A stretch of 8,813 nucleotides of DNA from an uncultured Prevotella sp. Its GTDB lineage: Bacteria; Bacteroidota; Bacteroidia; Bacteroidales; Bacteroidaceae. This document shows, one piece after another, positions 1 to 6,706 of the stretch (the first letter of the stretch is position 1; each line of letters begins with the position of its first letter). Position numbers and translations under genes: made by a program. The stretch covers positions 1-8,813 of the forward strand of contig CAJPPF010000092.1 of NCBI GenBank assembly GCA_905372445.1, in the 5' to 3' direction. The notes under the pieces are model-generated. The model worked only from the letters and a program-made list of their open reading frames with translations. It did not search any database and was not told the DNA's origin.

Positions 1-47
1 TTCCTTAAATAATAGATAGGTTTTTCTCCATTTTCGTATTTTTTCGC

Positions 48-55
48 TACCTTTG
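48..55 (+). promoter_or_regulatory. Promoter -7 element of pgk
   Basis: TACCTTTG matches the Bacteroidota primary sigma -7 consensus TAnnTTTG and is followed by the usual C (TACCTTTGC). Transcription would start near position 62, giving a leader of about 50 bases before the pgk ATG. I see no good TTTG -33 element at the expected 19-21 base spacing, only a T-run at 21-25, so only the -7 half is well supported. The same TACCTTTGCAG string recurs in front of nupG on the other strand. Confidence 0.7.
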
Positions 56-111
56 CAGGGTAAAGAGATTAAAATAATAAGTATAACATAAAATTAATAT
101 TCACAACAACT

Positions 112-1362
112 ATGGCAACAAAAATCAATGATTACGATTTCGCTGGTAAGAAAGCAATCGTTCGCGTAGACTTCAACGTACCTCTAAAGGATGGTGTCAT
201 CACAGACGATACACGTATCCGTGGAGCTATGCCAACACTTAAGCTTATTCTTGAGAAGGGAGGCTCACTCATCATAATGTCACACATGGGTAAGCCAAAG
301 GGTAAGGTTAAGCCTGAGTTATCGCTATCACAGATCGTAGACGCAGTAAGCAATGCACTCGGTCGCCCCGTTCAGTTTGCAGAGGACTGCGCAAAGGCTG
401 ACGACAAGGCTGCCGCATTGAAGCCAGGTGAGGTTCTCCTCCTTGAGAATCTTCGTTACTACCCGGAGGAAGAAGGCAAACCTGTTGGCATCGATAAGGA
501 AGATCCTGCTTATGAGGACGCAAAGAAAGCAATGAAGGCTTCACAGAAGGAATTTGCAAAGAAACTCGCTTCTTATGCTGATTGCTGGGTAATGGATGCT
601 TTCGGTACAGCTCATCGTAAGCATGCTTCAACAGCTGTCATTGCTGATTTTTTTGCTCCAGAGGATCGCATGCTCGGTCTGTTGATGGAGAAAGAGGTTG
701 CAGCCGTTGATGCTGTTCTCTCAAACATCAAGCGACCATTCATCGCTATAATGGGTGGCTCAAAGGTATCATCAAAGATTGGCATCATTGAAAACCTGTT
801 AGGTAAGGTTGATAAGATCATACTGTGCGGTGGTATGACATACACATTTGCAAAGGCTCATGGTGGTGAGATTGGCAAGTCAATTGTTGAGCTCGATAAA
901 CTTGAAGTAGCACTTGGTGTTGAGGCGCTCGCAAAGAAAAACAATGTAGAGCTTGTCCTTGCTCCCGATGCAATATGTGCAGAAGAGTTCAGCAACGAAG
1001 CTCCTCAGACTGTTTGCCCTGCAAATGCAATTCCTGATAACCTTGAAGGTCTCGACGCAGGTCCTCAGGCTCAGAAACTCTTCGCAGAAGCTATAAAGGG
1101 TTGTAAGACAATTCTCTGGAATGGTCCTGCAGGCGTATTTGAGTTCGACAACTTCTGCGATGGTTCACGTGCCATCGGTAATGCTATTGCAGAGGCAACA
1201 GCAGAAGGAGCCTTCTCACTCATCGGCGGTGGTGATTCTGTGGCTTGTGTCAACAAGTTCGGATTGGCAGATAAGGTTTCATACATCTCTACTGGTGGTG
1301 GTGCTCTCCTTGAGGCTATCGAAGGTAAGATTCTCCCAGGTGTAGCTGCTGTTGAGTGTTAA
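112..1362 (+). CDS. pgk: Phosphoglycerate kinase
   Basis: A cytosolic glycolytic enzyme that transfers phosphate between 1,3-bisphosphoglycerate and ADP, making 3-phosphoglycerate and ATP. The 416 residues are full length with all family signatures in order: RVDFNVPL (18-25) and R35 for substrate, SHMGKPKG (57-64), LLENLRYYPEE (110-120), DAFGTAHRKHAST (162-174), the hinge and nucleotide region MGGSKVSSKIG (214-224), WNGPAGVFE (336-344, with the acidic E344), GGGDS (372-376) and STGGGA (393-398). It is some 20-25 residues longer than typical proteobacterial PGK because of a charged insertion at about 117-147, which I believe is common in Bacteroidota. The ATG at 112 is the natural start: the conserved N-terminus follows at once. 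The upstream bases are A/T-rich with no Shine-Dalgarno, as is usual in this phylum. It appears monocistronic, with its own promoter and a hairpin terminator 19 bases after the stop. Confidence 0.98.
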   Translation: MATKINDYDFAGKKAIVRVDFNVPLKDGVITDDTRIRGAMPTLKLILEKGGSLIIMSHMGKPKGKVKPELSLSQIVDAVSNALGRPVQFAEDCAKADDKAAALKPGEVLLLENLRYYPEEEGKPVGIDKEDPAYEDAKKAMKASQKEFAKKLASYADCWVMDAFGTAHRKHASTAVIADFFAPEDRMLGLLMEKEVAAVDAVLSNIKRPFIAIMGGSKVSSKIGIIENLLGKVDKIILCGGMTYTFAKAHGGEIGKSIVELDKLEVALGVEALAKKNNVELVLAPDAICAEEFSNEAPQTVCPANAIPDNLEGLDAGPQAQKLFAEAIKGCKTILWNGPAGVFEFDNFCDGSRAIGNAIAEATAEGAFSLIGGGDSVACVNKFGLADKVSYISTGGGALLEAIEGKILPGVAAVEC

Positions 1363-1381
1363 TCAAATTCCATTATTTAAG

Positions 1382-1416
1382 GGGTCAGAGTGAAAAATTC
1401 TCTGACCCTATTTTTA
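1382..1416 (+). terminator. Intrinsic terminator of pgk
   Basis: A perfect 9-bp stem, GGGTCAGAG (1382-1390) with CTCTGACCC (1400-1408), encloses a 9-base A/T-rich loop and is followed by TATTTTTA. It lies 19 bases after the pgk stop codon and faces the convergent tRNA operon. This is a textbook Rho-independent terminator. Confidence 0.92.
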
Positions 1417-1520
1417 TCATGCGAAAGATTATTATCTAAAGCATTTTATATTCCTAATTAACAAGTCTTACCAACCGGAAATATCCGCTGACCCAACATA
1501 AAGCCATACTGTTATGCGAA

Positions 1521-1554
1521 TAATAAAAAAGACCAATAGATAATCTATTAGTCT
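1521..1554 (-). terminator. Intrinsic terminator of the tRNA operon
   Basis: Read on the - strand, an 11-bp stem (one G-U pair) with a TTA loop occupies 1554-1530 and is followed by a run of six T and then ATTATT. It begins 14 bases beyond the 3' end of tRNA-Leu. Together with the pgk terminator it separates two convergent transcription units by about 100 bases, in which I see nothing else. Confidence 0.88.
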
Positions 1555-1568
1555 GATTGTTTTTTTAG

Positions 1569-1652
1569 TGAAGAGGAGGAGACTCGAACTCCCACGTCAC
1601 GATTGACACTACCCCCTCAAAGTAGCGCGTCTACCAATTCCGCCACCTCTCC
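1569..1652 (-). tRNA. tRNA-Leu (anticodon GAG)
   Basis: An 84-base class II tRNA. The acceptor stem GGAGAGG pairs with CCTCTTC (one G-U) and the discriminator base is A, as expected for leucine. The anticodon arm CTACT/GGTAG holds the loop TTGAGGG, giving anticodon GAG, which reads CUC and CUU codons. A long variable arm with a GTCA/TGAC stem is typical of tRNA-Leu. The T arm is GGGAG-TTCGAGT-CTCCT. No CCA is encoded at the 3' end, so it must be added after transcription. It is the second gene of the Gly-Leu operon, 21 bases after tRNA-Gly. Confidence 0.97.
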
Positions 1653-1673
1653 AACTTATCAATATGCGATATG

Positions 1674-1746
1674 AGCGGAAAACGGGACTCGAACCCGCGA
1701 CCCCAACCTTGGCAAGGTTGTGCTCTACCAACTGAGCTATTTCCGC
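1674..1746 (-). tRNA. tRNA-Gly (anticodon GCC)
   Basis: A 73-base class I tRNA. The acceptor stem GCGGAAA/TTTCCGC is followed by discriminator U. The D arm contains AGCTCAGTTGGTAGAGC. The anticodon stem AACCT/AGGTT encloses the loop TGCCA with its flanking bases, giving anticodon GCC for GGC and GGU codons. The T arm is CGGGTTCGAGTCCCG. CCA is not encoded. It is the first gene of the operon, about 35 bases after the predicted transcription start, with tRNA-Leu 21 bases downstream. Confidence 0.97.
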
Positions 1747-1786
1747 AAATTTTCCCTATCGGTCAAACTTTTCTGTTTAACGGATG

Positions 1787-1818
1787 CAAAATTACAGTTT
1801 TTTACTGAAATAACCAAA
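1787..1818 (-). promoter_or_regulatory. Promoter of the tRNA-Gly/tRNA-Leu operon
   Basis: On the - strand TTTG (1818-1815) is followed by exactly 20 bases and then TAATTTTG (1794-1787). Both elements match the Bacteroidota consensus TTTG-N19-21-TAnnTTTG without a mismatch. The predicted start is near 1780, about 35 bases before tRNA-Gly. This is the best promoter in the window, fitting for a highly expressed stable-RNA operon. Confidence 0.88.
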
Positions 1819-2136
1819 TATTTGCCGTATAAACATCATGATATTTACTTGAAAAAGGACAAAAGCGATATTAACCCAAATTGGTCAATATACCGCAGTA
1901 CATTTTTATTGTCAAATATGGAAAGCGTCCCTATTACTTTTGCCCACATATATGGAATCTTTCTATCTTGATTACCTTGACATAGCCCGCTAAGCCCACG
2001 GAAACAAGGCAGCCAATCTGCTCTACAATCAGACGAAAGCAGTAAGGAATCTGTTGACCGATGTGGGATTAATCAATTCATTAGTAAATACGTTTCATTT
2101 CTGTATGGCACGACAACTCGAATATCATGCAGAATA
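1819..2136. other. Gene-poor stretch between tRNA promoter and ompA-like terminator
   Basis: No intact gene is recognisable here on either strand. Positions 1819-1908 are A/T-rich with no motif I can name. From about 1909 there is a promoter-like element on the + strand and then a short, possibly decayed reading frame, both listed separately. A + strand open frame ending at 1971 also runs through this area, but it starts inside tRNA-Gly and is not credible as a gene. Confidence 0.6.
1909..1942 (+). promoter_or_regulatory. Promoter-like element before the broken reading frame
   Basis: TACTTTTG (1935-1942), followed by C, matches the -7 consensus TAnnTTTG. A possible -33 TTG sits at 1909-1911, but its 23-base spacing is longer than the usual 19-21. 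Transcription would start around 1949, only a few bases before the ATG at 1952, which would make a nearly leaderless message. Chance occurrence in A/T-rich DNA is possible. Confidence 0.35.
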
Positions 2137-2175
2137 TAAAAAAGTCCCGGGGATAGGCTCCCGCGGGACTAGCTA
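1952..2175 (+). pseudogene. Possible broken small gene (unidentified)
   Basis: From ATG 1952 the frame reads MESFYLDYLDIAR and then meets TAA at 1991-1993. Past that stop the same frame stays open for 60 codons (starting AHGNKAANLLYNQTKAVRNL) to a TGA at 2173. The translation has a mixed, protein-like composition with a probably helical middle part. The codon before the stop is CGC and the one after is GCC, so a single A-to-T change (AAA to TAA) would explain the break. The final dozen codons run through the terminator hairpin of the opposite operon, so the original 3' end may be lost or replaced. I do not recognise the family. It could equally be a chance open frame. Confidence 0.3.
2137..2170 (-). 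terminator. Intrinsic terminator of the receptor/ompA-like operon
   Basis: On the - strand AGTCCCG and CGGGACT form a 7-bp outer stem, continued by GGGA/TCCC around a 5-base loop with one bulged C. A run of six T follows (2143-2138). It lies 56 bases after the ompA-like stop codon. This strong GC-rich hairpin with a U-tract should end the two-gene envelope operon. Confidence 0.9.
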
Positions 2176-2189
2176 TTGATTGTATAAAA

Positions 2190-2220
2190 TCCTCACGGAC
2201 TCTTTGATTATCCTTACGGA
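2190..2220. repeat. Short imperfect direct repeat in the ompA-like 3' UTR
   Basis: TCCTCACGGA (2190-2199) and TCCTTACGGA (2211-2220) are 10-base direct copies with one mismatch, separated by 11 bases. They lie between the ompA-like stop codon and its terminator, so they are part of the 3' untranslated RNA. No function is apparent. Confidence 0.4.
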
Positions 2221-2226
2221 TTGCAA

Positions 2227-3258
2227 TTATTCACCTACAACGATTACACAACGGTTATCATCGTTGTTAGCAAAGGGCTGAACGGTATCGCCGAATGACA
2301 TGACTGTGATACGGTCAGCGCTTATGCCCTTAGCCTTGATTGCATCAGCAACCTTCACAGCACGCAGTTCAGCATAGTTTTTGTTCACACGTGCATTACC
2401 TGTGCCCTTATCAGCATAGCCTGAAACAGTGATAGACTTTGCTGGATATTCATTGCACCATGCTACGATCTTATCGATTGTAGAAGCATCCTTAAGATCG
2501 CTCTCGCGGATAGCATAGAAGAGAGTCTCCTTAATAGGCTCTTCCTTCTTTACAACTGGTTTTGGCTCTGGTTTTGGTTCTGGCTTTACTACAGGAGCAG
2601 GTACCGGAGCTGGGGCAGGCTCTTCCGTAACAGCATGGCATGGCTTACGCTTCTTGTGACCGAAGTTGAAAGCTACGCCGAGGAGTGTAGAAGAATACCA
2701 CATGTGACGACCATCAGCAAGTTCATTACCACCGCAGAATGTACGAACGGTATTTGTGAAACGCTGCTCGAGAGAGAGTGACACATTCTTGCAGAGCTTT
2801 GCCTCAAGGATTGCACCTACACGAGTACTTGGCTGGAAGTGTGTACTTGAAGTATTTTGTGCATCAGACCATGAATAACCTGCACCTGCAAGAGCATATA
2901 CGTTTACAGTATTGCGTGTTTTCTTTGAGAAGAGGTTAACAAGGTTGAGAGTAGCATCAATGCTGGTGTTGTACCACTTGAAGTTACGCTTATCACCAAG
3001 GCAGTTGTCCTTAGCTTTGTTCCATCCTTCTACACCAAGGCGTACACCAACGAGTGGATTAATCTGCCGACCAATGTTAAGACCTACTTGTGGTGCAAGA
3101 TTATCGAATTCAAATGGGTGCATGATATTTACACCACCTTGAGCCTGAATATACCAGTAAGGTGACCAACAACCACCCATAGCACAGCACTTTCCCTGTG
3201 CATTTGCTGACATAACTGAAAGAACAGCTGTCAACGCGATTATCATAAATTTCTTCAT
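2227..3258 (-). CDS. OmpA-family outer-membrane protein with C-terminal peptidoglycan-binding domain
   Basis: A 343-residue secreted protein. Residues 1-20 form a signal peptide ending ANA, with probable cleavage before Q21; there is no lipobox cysteine, so it is not an obvious lipoprotein. Residues about 32-200 alternate hydrophobic and polar residues, rich in Gly and aromatics, and look like a small beta-barrel ending in LLGVAFNFG. A Pro/Lys/Glu-rich linker (about 213-241) leads to an OmpA C-terminal domain (about 244-343). There the GYADKGTGN stretch with D283, and R299 in ELRA, match the positions that bind diaminopimelate in peptidoglycan. The likely role is anchoring the outer membrane to the cell wall. 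The start lies 28 bases after the receptor's stop codon, behind an A/G-rich leader, with no separate promoter seen. Nine cysteines, three clustered at 24, 25 and 30, are unusual for OmpA. A more specific role cannot be read from the sequence. Confidence 0.93.
   Translation of the reverse strand: MKKFMIIALTAVLSVMSANAQGKCCAMGGCWSPYWYIQAQGGVNIMHPFEFDNLAPQVGLNIGRQINPLVGVRLGVEGWNKAKDNCLGDKRNFKWYNTSIDATLNLVNLFSKKTRNTVNVYALAGAGYSWSDAQNTSSTHFQPSTRVGAILEAKLCKNVSLSLEQRFTNTVRTFCGGNELADGRHMWYSSTLLGVAFNFGHKKRKPCHAVTEEPAPAPVPAPVVKPEPKPEPKPVVKKEEPIKETLFYAIRESDLKDASTIDKIVAWCNEYPAKSITVSGYADKGTGNARVNKNYAELRAVKVADAIKAKGISADRITVMSFGDTVQPFANNDDNRCVIVVGE
2558..2581 (-). repeat. Two 12-bp tandem units encoding the Pro-rich linker
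   Basis: GGTTTTGGCTCT and GGTTTTGGTTCT (one mismatch) lie head to tail, with a further partial copy starting at 2582. On the coding strand they specify the EPKP-type repeats of the OmpA-like linker (about residues 227-234). Gain or loss of a unit keeps the frame and would only change linker length. Confidence 0.6.
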
Positions 3259-3286
3259 AGTTGAATCTTTTCTTTTCTGTTATGAA

Positions 3287-6200
3287 TTAGAATGTGAGCT
3301 TAGCAGTAAGCTGCATACGCCAGCGGCTATAGATGTCTGACCATGAACGCATGTCGTAGTCAGCAGAGCTCTGGAATGAATACTTACCCCTTTTAAATGT
3401 AAGAGGACTGTAGTAGTTGTAGCCACCCTGAGAGTTTGTAGCGCCCCACTTCTTGTTCAACATGTTTGTGAAGTTAAGAACATCAAGACCAATCTGTAGA
3501 TAACGGATTTCCTTACCAATCTTGAAACCAAACTTATGGTCGAAATGGAGGTCAAGACGGTTTTCCCACTCTTCGTTATCAGCATTACGATCGAAGAACT
3601 CACCACGGTGTTTTGAAAGATACTTCTGATTAGCAAGCCATTCCTTGTATGTAGCAGCCTGCTTAGCATCGAAGAGCTTTGCAGCAACAAGTGCATCAAT
3701 CTCTGCATCAGTGTGGATATACATAAGATCGTTGTAACCACCGTCACCATTTACATCACCATTTACAAATACTGAATAAGGAGAACCGGAATTACCTGTA
3801 TAGATAAGACCGATAGTTGTCACATTATCGAATGTACGACCCACGCGCTTGTTCCACTTAATATGCTGGAAAGCAGATACTGTAACCTGATGAGGTACGT
3901 TGAAGTTAGACTTTGCAAGTTCTGGCTTGTTAGGGTTTCTATGAGTGTAGTTGTACTGCCAGTTAGAAGCAGCAGTAGAAGCAGTACCATTATTAATGGT
4001 CATTGACTTACCGTATGTGTAAGATGCCATCAGGTCAAGACCGAAGTTGAAATTCTTTTCTGCACGGATAGAAGCGCTGTAAGAATAGCCCTCTGATACG
4101 TTTTCAAGCATGTATACAGTTGCAGTTTTGCGCATTGTAGAGAACATTGGACGGTTGTCGCCTGTTTTCACACCATACTGTTCTGACCATGTCTTGCCTG
4201 TTTCTTCGATAGAAAGCTTCTTAACCATAATGTCGTTAAGAGTCTTTGAATAAATTCCCTCAAGTGTCCATTTGATTCCCCAAGGACCGATAATGTCTAC
4301 GGCGAGGTCTGCACGAAGTTGCTGAGAGAAACGGAAATCTTTCTTAAAGACATTGATAGTCTGTGCCTGGAAAGCAGGAGCGCCATCAGCACCTACAGGG
4401 AGGTTTTCACCAACCTTTGAAGGATTGAGGATAAACTTAATGTTTCCAAGATTGTCTTTATCAGAGTTAGAGTCATAAGAAAGCTGAGCAATACCATTGT
4501 TAGAGAAGTTATTAGAAAGCCAAACGTAAGGAATACGACCGGTGAAGACACCTACACCACCACGAAGAACAAGATTGTTGTTACCGAGAATGTCGTAACG
4601 GAAACCGAGACGTGGTGAAAACATTGGCTTTACAGAGAGCTTCTGGTTTGTCTTTACATCATAGTTGTGTTCCTGTGCCCATTTATTGAACTGTTTATTC
4701 TCAAGAGGTGTGTCGAACATTATTGGTAAATCAGCACGAATACCAAGTGTAACATTCAAGCGATCAGTTATATCCCATTTGTCCTGAACATAGAAACCTA
4801 ACTGTCCTGCTGCAAACTCCGGGATCCAACGAGTTGTGCCTACATTAGCCACAACACCCTGACCATAACGGAAACGCTTTAGCTTGAAGTTACGGAAATC
4901 ATCAGGAGAGTCGAAGAAGTAAGAACCATAAAAGTCCTGGCAGAAAAGGTTACCAAACTTATAGAACTCATCATGTGTTCCTAAGGTAAGTGCATGATTG
5001 CCAAAGTTAAATGTGAAGTTGTCAGTAATTGTGTAAACGTCCTGATTAAGAGCATTTGCCATTGAAGAACGCTCATTACCAATGTTAAGAGTACCGTTAC
5101 CCACATTTGATATAGAATGACAAACGGTATTGGTGCTACTATTGGAACGCTTGTCGCGAACTGATACCCAAGAAGCATGGAATTCGTTGTTCATATTCTT
5201 GCCAATGCGGCTGTTGAGCTCGAAAACCAATGAGTTTGTCTTTGAGATGAAATCATAAGCATAATCGTTGGTAACGAGAGAATATGCACCTGAAGTATTG
5301 TTGTTCTGCTTAGCATCAACCATGCTCCAACGAAGAGATGCGTGGTTACGGTCGTTGATATTCCAGTCTAACTTCAAGCCTACCTTATCAGAATATGAAT
5401 ATTCCTTTGGAGTACCAAGCACACCCTGATAGTTTATACCTTGCTTTGCAGCCATAGCCTTAACCTCGTTGAGAATAGCCTGAGCTTCAGTGAAGTCAAC
5501 CTTTGACATACCGTTGTTTGTTGAATAAGCGTTATCAAACTCCTTGCTTGCACGCTCGTAGTTAGCGAAGAAGAAGAGCTTATCCTTAACGATAGGTCCA
5601 CCAAGAGTAGCACCCCAAGTATAGTCTGTCATATCTCCGTAGTCAGAAGAATCTTTTCCATCATGTCTTACGTAACGGTCACCTACAAGATTACCGTTCT
5701 GGAAATAACTATATACACTTCCATGGAAATCGTTAGTACCTGACTTTGTAATTGCATTCACTGAGCCACCGGTGAAGCCTGACTGACGAACATCGAATGG
5801 AGCAATAGAGATCTGAAGCTGGTCGATTGTCTCCATAGAGAACGCCTGTGTACCAGCCTGACCACCATTTGTACCGTTTCTTGTCAAACCAAATACGTCG
5901 TTTGACATAGCACCGTCAATCTGAATTGCATTGTAACGGTTGTTAGAACCGGCGAAATACATTGCACCGCCTTCTGTAACCTTCACGAAAGGATTGATAC
6001 GAGCAATATCAGCAACGCTATGGTTTATTGAAGGCAACTCACGAATACGATCGCCACTGATTGTTTCAGCAGCACCTGTACGTGAAGCGCTCAAACCTGC
6101 CATACCGATCACATTAACCTCACCGAGCATCTTAGCATCTTCATTGAGCCATACTGACAGAGAATAAGTCTCACCAAGACTAAGTGCAATGTTATTGAAC

Positions 6201-6481
6201 TCCTTTGTCTGTGCACCAATGTAAGAAACTGTTACAGTGTAAGGACCACCAGCACGCATACCCTGAATTGAGTATCGTCCATCAGCGTTAGTTACGGCTG
6301 CGTACTTTGTACCTGATGGTACGTGTACTGCCTGCACTGTAGCACCGATGACTTCTTCACCTGTACCTTCAAGGGTAATTTTACCAGCAAGCGAAGAGGT
6401 AGTTACCTGAGACATTGCAGATGATACAATAAACAGCATCATAGCAATAAGCAAATGCAATTTTTTCTGCATAACTTTCAT
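3287..6481 (-). CDS. Oar-like TonB-dependent outer-membrane receptor
   Basis: A 1064-residue outer-membrane protein. Residues 1-24 are a signal peptide (cleavage AMS before Q25). Residues about 29-118 form a carboxypeptidase-regulatory-like domain (GKITLEGTGEEVIGATV, NADGRYSIQGMRAG). LGEVNVIG (119-126) sits where the TonB-box region is expected. The plug covers about 135-255 (RELPSINHSVADIARINPFV, IQIDGAMSND, GGSVNAITKSGTNDFHGS). The rest is a 22-strand-type barrel with the Oar-like phrase LGGPIVKDKLFFFANYER and a C-terminal Phe (KLTF). It should import, or export, a large ligand using TonB energy; the ligand is unknown. No SusD-type lipoprotein gene follows, and the arrangement differs from SusC, so glycan import is not indicated. 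The start is ambiguous between M1 and M4 (6472); neither has a Shine-Dalgarno. It is the first gene of an operon with the OmpA-like gene 28 bases downstream. Confidence 0.95.
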   Translation of the reverse strand: MKVMQKKLHLLIAMMLFIVSSAMSQVTTSSLAGKITLEGTGEEVIGATVQAVHVPSGTKYAAVTNADGRYSIQGMRAGGPYTVTVSYIGAQTKEFNNIALSLGETYSLSVWLNEDAKMLGEVNVIGMAGLSASRTGAAETISGDRIRELPSINHSVADIARINPFVKVTEGGAMYFAGSNNRYNAIQIDGAMSNDVFGLTRNGTNGGQAGTQAFSMETIDQLQISIAPFDVRQSGFTGGSVNAITKSGTNDFHGSVYSYFQNGNLVGDRYVRHDGKDSSDYGDMTDYTWGATLGGPIVKDKLFFFANYERASKEFDNAYSTNNGMSKVDFTEAQAILNEVKAMAAKQGINYQGVLGTPKEYSYSDKVGLKLDWNINDRNHASLRWSMVDAKQNNNTSGAYSLVTNDYAYDFISKTNSLVFELNSRIGKNMNNEFHASWVSVRDKRSNSSTNTVCHSISNVGNGTLNIGNERSSMANALNQDVYTITDNFTFNFGNHALTLGTHDEFYKFGNLFCQDFYGSYFFDSPDDFRNFKLKRFRYGQGVVANVGTTRWIPEFAAGQLGFYVQDKWDITDRLNVTLGIRADLPIMFDTPLENKQFNKWAQEHNYDVKTNQKLSVKPMFSPRLGFRYDILGNNNLVLRGGVGVFTGRIPYVWLSNNFSNNGIAQLSYDSNSDKDNLGNIKFILNPSKVGENLPVGADGAPAFQAQTINVFKKDFRFSQQLRADLAVDIIGPWGIKWTLEGIYSKTLNDIMVKKLSIEETGKTWSEQYGVKTGDNRPMFSTMRKTATVYMLENVSEGYSYSASIRAEKNFNFGLDLMASYTYGKSMTINNGTASTAASNWQYNYTHRNPNKPELAKSNFNVPHQVTVSAFQHIKWNKRVGRTFDNVTTIGLIYTGNSGSPYSVFVNGDVNGDGGYNDLMYIHTDAEIDALVAAKLFDAKQAATYKEWLANQKYLSKHRGEFFDRNADNEEWENRLDLHFDHKFGFKIGKEIRYLQIGLDVLNFTNMLNKKWGATNSQGGYNYYSPLTFKRGKYSFQSSADYDMRSWSDIYSRWRMQLTAKLTF

Positions 6482-6503
6482 TTGAAATTTAAATTAATAA
6501 TAT

Positions 6504-6515
6504 TGGGTTGCCCCA
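6504..6515 (-). promoter_or_regulatory. Small GNRA-capped hairpin in the receptor leader
   Basis: On the - strand TGGG-GCAA-CCCA forms a 4-bp stem closed by a GCAA (GNRA-type) tetraloop, 22 bases before the receptor start codon. It is the only GC-rich patch in an otherwise very A/T-rich leader. It could influence translation initiation or mRNA stability, but it is short and may be incidental. Confidence 0.3.
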
Positions 6516-6579
6516 GAATTTATAAATAGTTTATTTTTTCTTATATATCTAAATTCACGCTTTGCATCTAAAAACGCTG

Positions 6580-6587
6580 CAAATTTA
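6580..6587 (-). promoter_or_regulatory. Promoter -7 element of the receptor/ompA-like operon
   Basis: On the - strand TAAATTTG, followed by C, matches TAnnTTTG. The predicted start near 6573 gives a leader of about 90 bases before the receptor ATG. The -33 position shows only TTTCG (6611-6607) at about 19 bases, an imperfect match. A TTTGCA/TGCAAA inverted repeat (6561-6566 and 6578-6583) overlaps the core promoter. Confidence 0.65.
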
Positions 6588-6706
6588 ACACTATTTTATC
6601 AAGTGACGAAATTATAAAAGGAATTTAACTAAATAATTATATATTATTGATGTATATCGCGCAAAAAGTATATTTGCATAAACATAACCAATCGGGCGTT
6701 GAAACT

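Noticed and set aside
308..631. 107-codon open frame on the - strand inside pgk
   Set aside because: It is antisense to highly conserved pgk codons and has no protein-family features; a shadow of the real gene.
1497..1516. CATAA...TTATG inverted repeat between the two convergent terminators
   Set aside because: Only 5 bp with a 10-base spacer and no U-tract; expected by chance in this composition.
1720..1971. 83-codon open frame on the + strand
   Set aside because: It begins inside tRNA-Gly on the opposite strand and crosses the tRNA promoter; its translation has no recognisable family features.
3287..6481. SusC/RagA-type glycan receptor of a polysaccharide-utilisation locus
   Set aside because: No SusD-like gene, glycoside hydrolase or regulator is adjacent, and the plug and barrel phrases (GGSVNAITKSGTNDFHGS, GGPIVKDKLFFFANYE) fit Oar-like receptors better.
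6482..6706. Riboswitch in the 225-base spacer before the receptor gene
   Set aside because: The leader is almost all A/T with only one tiny hairpin. I see no conserved riboswitch core or expression platform.
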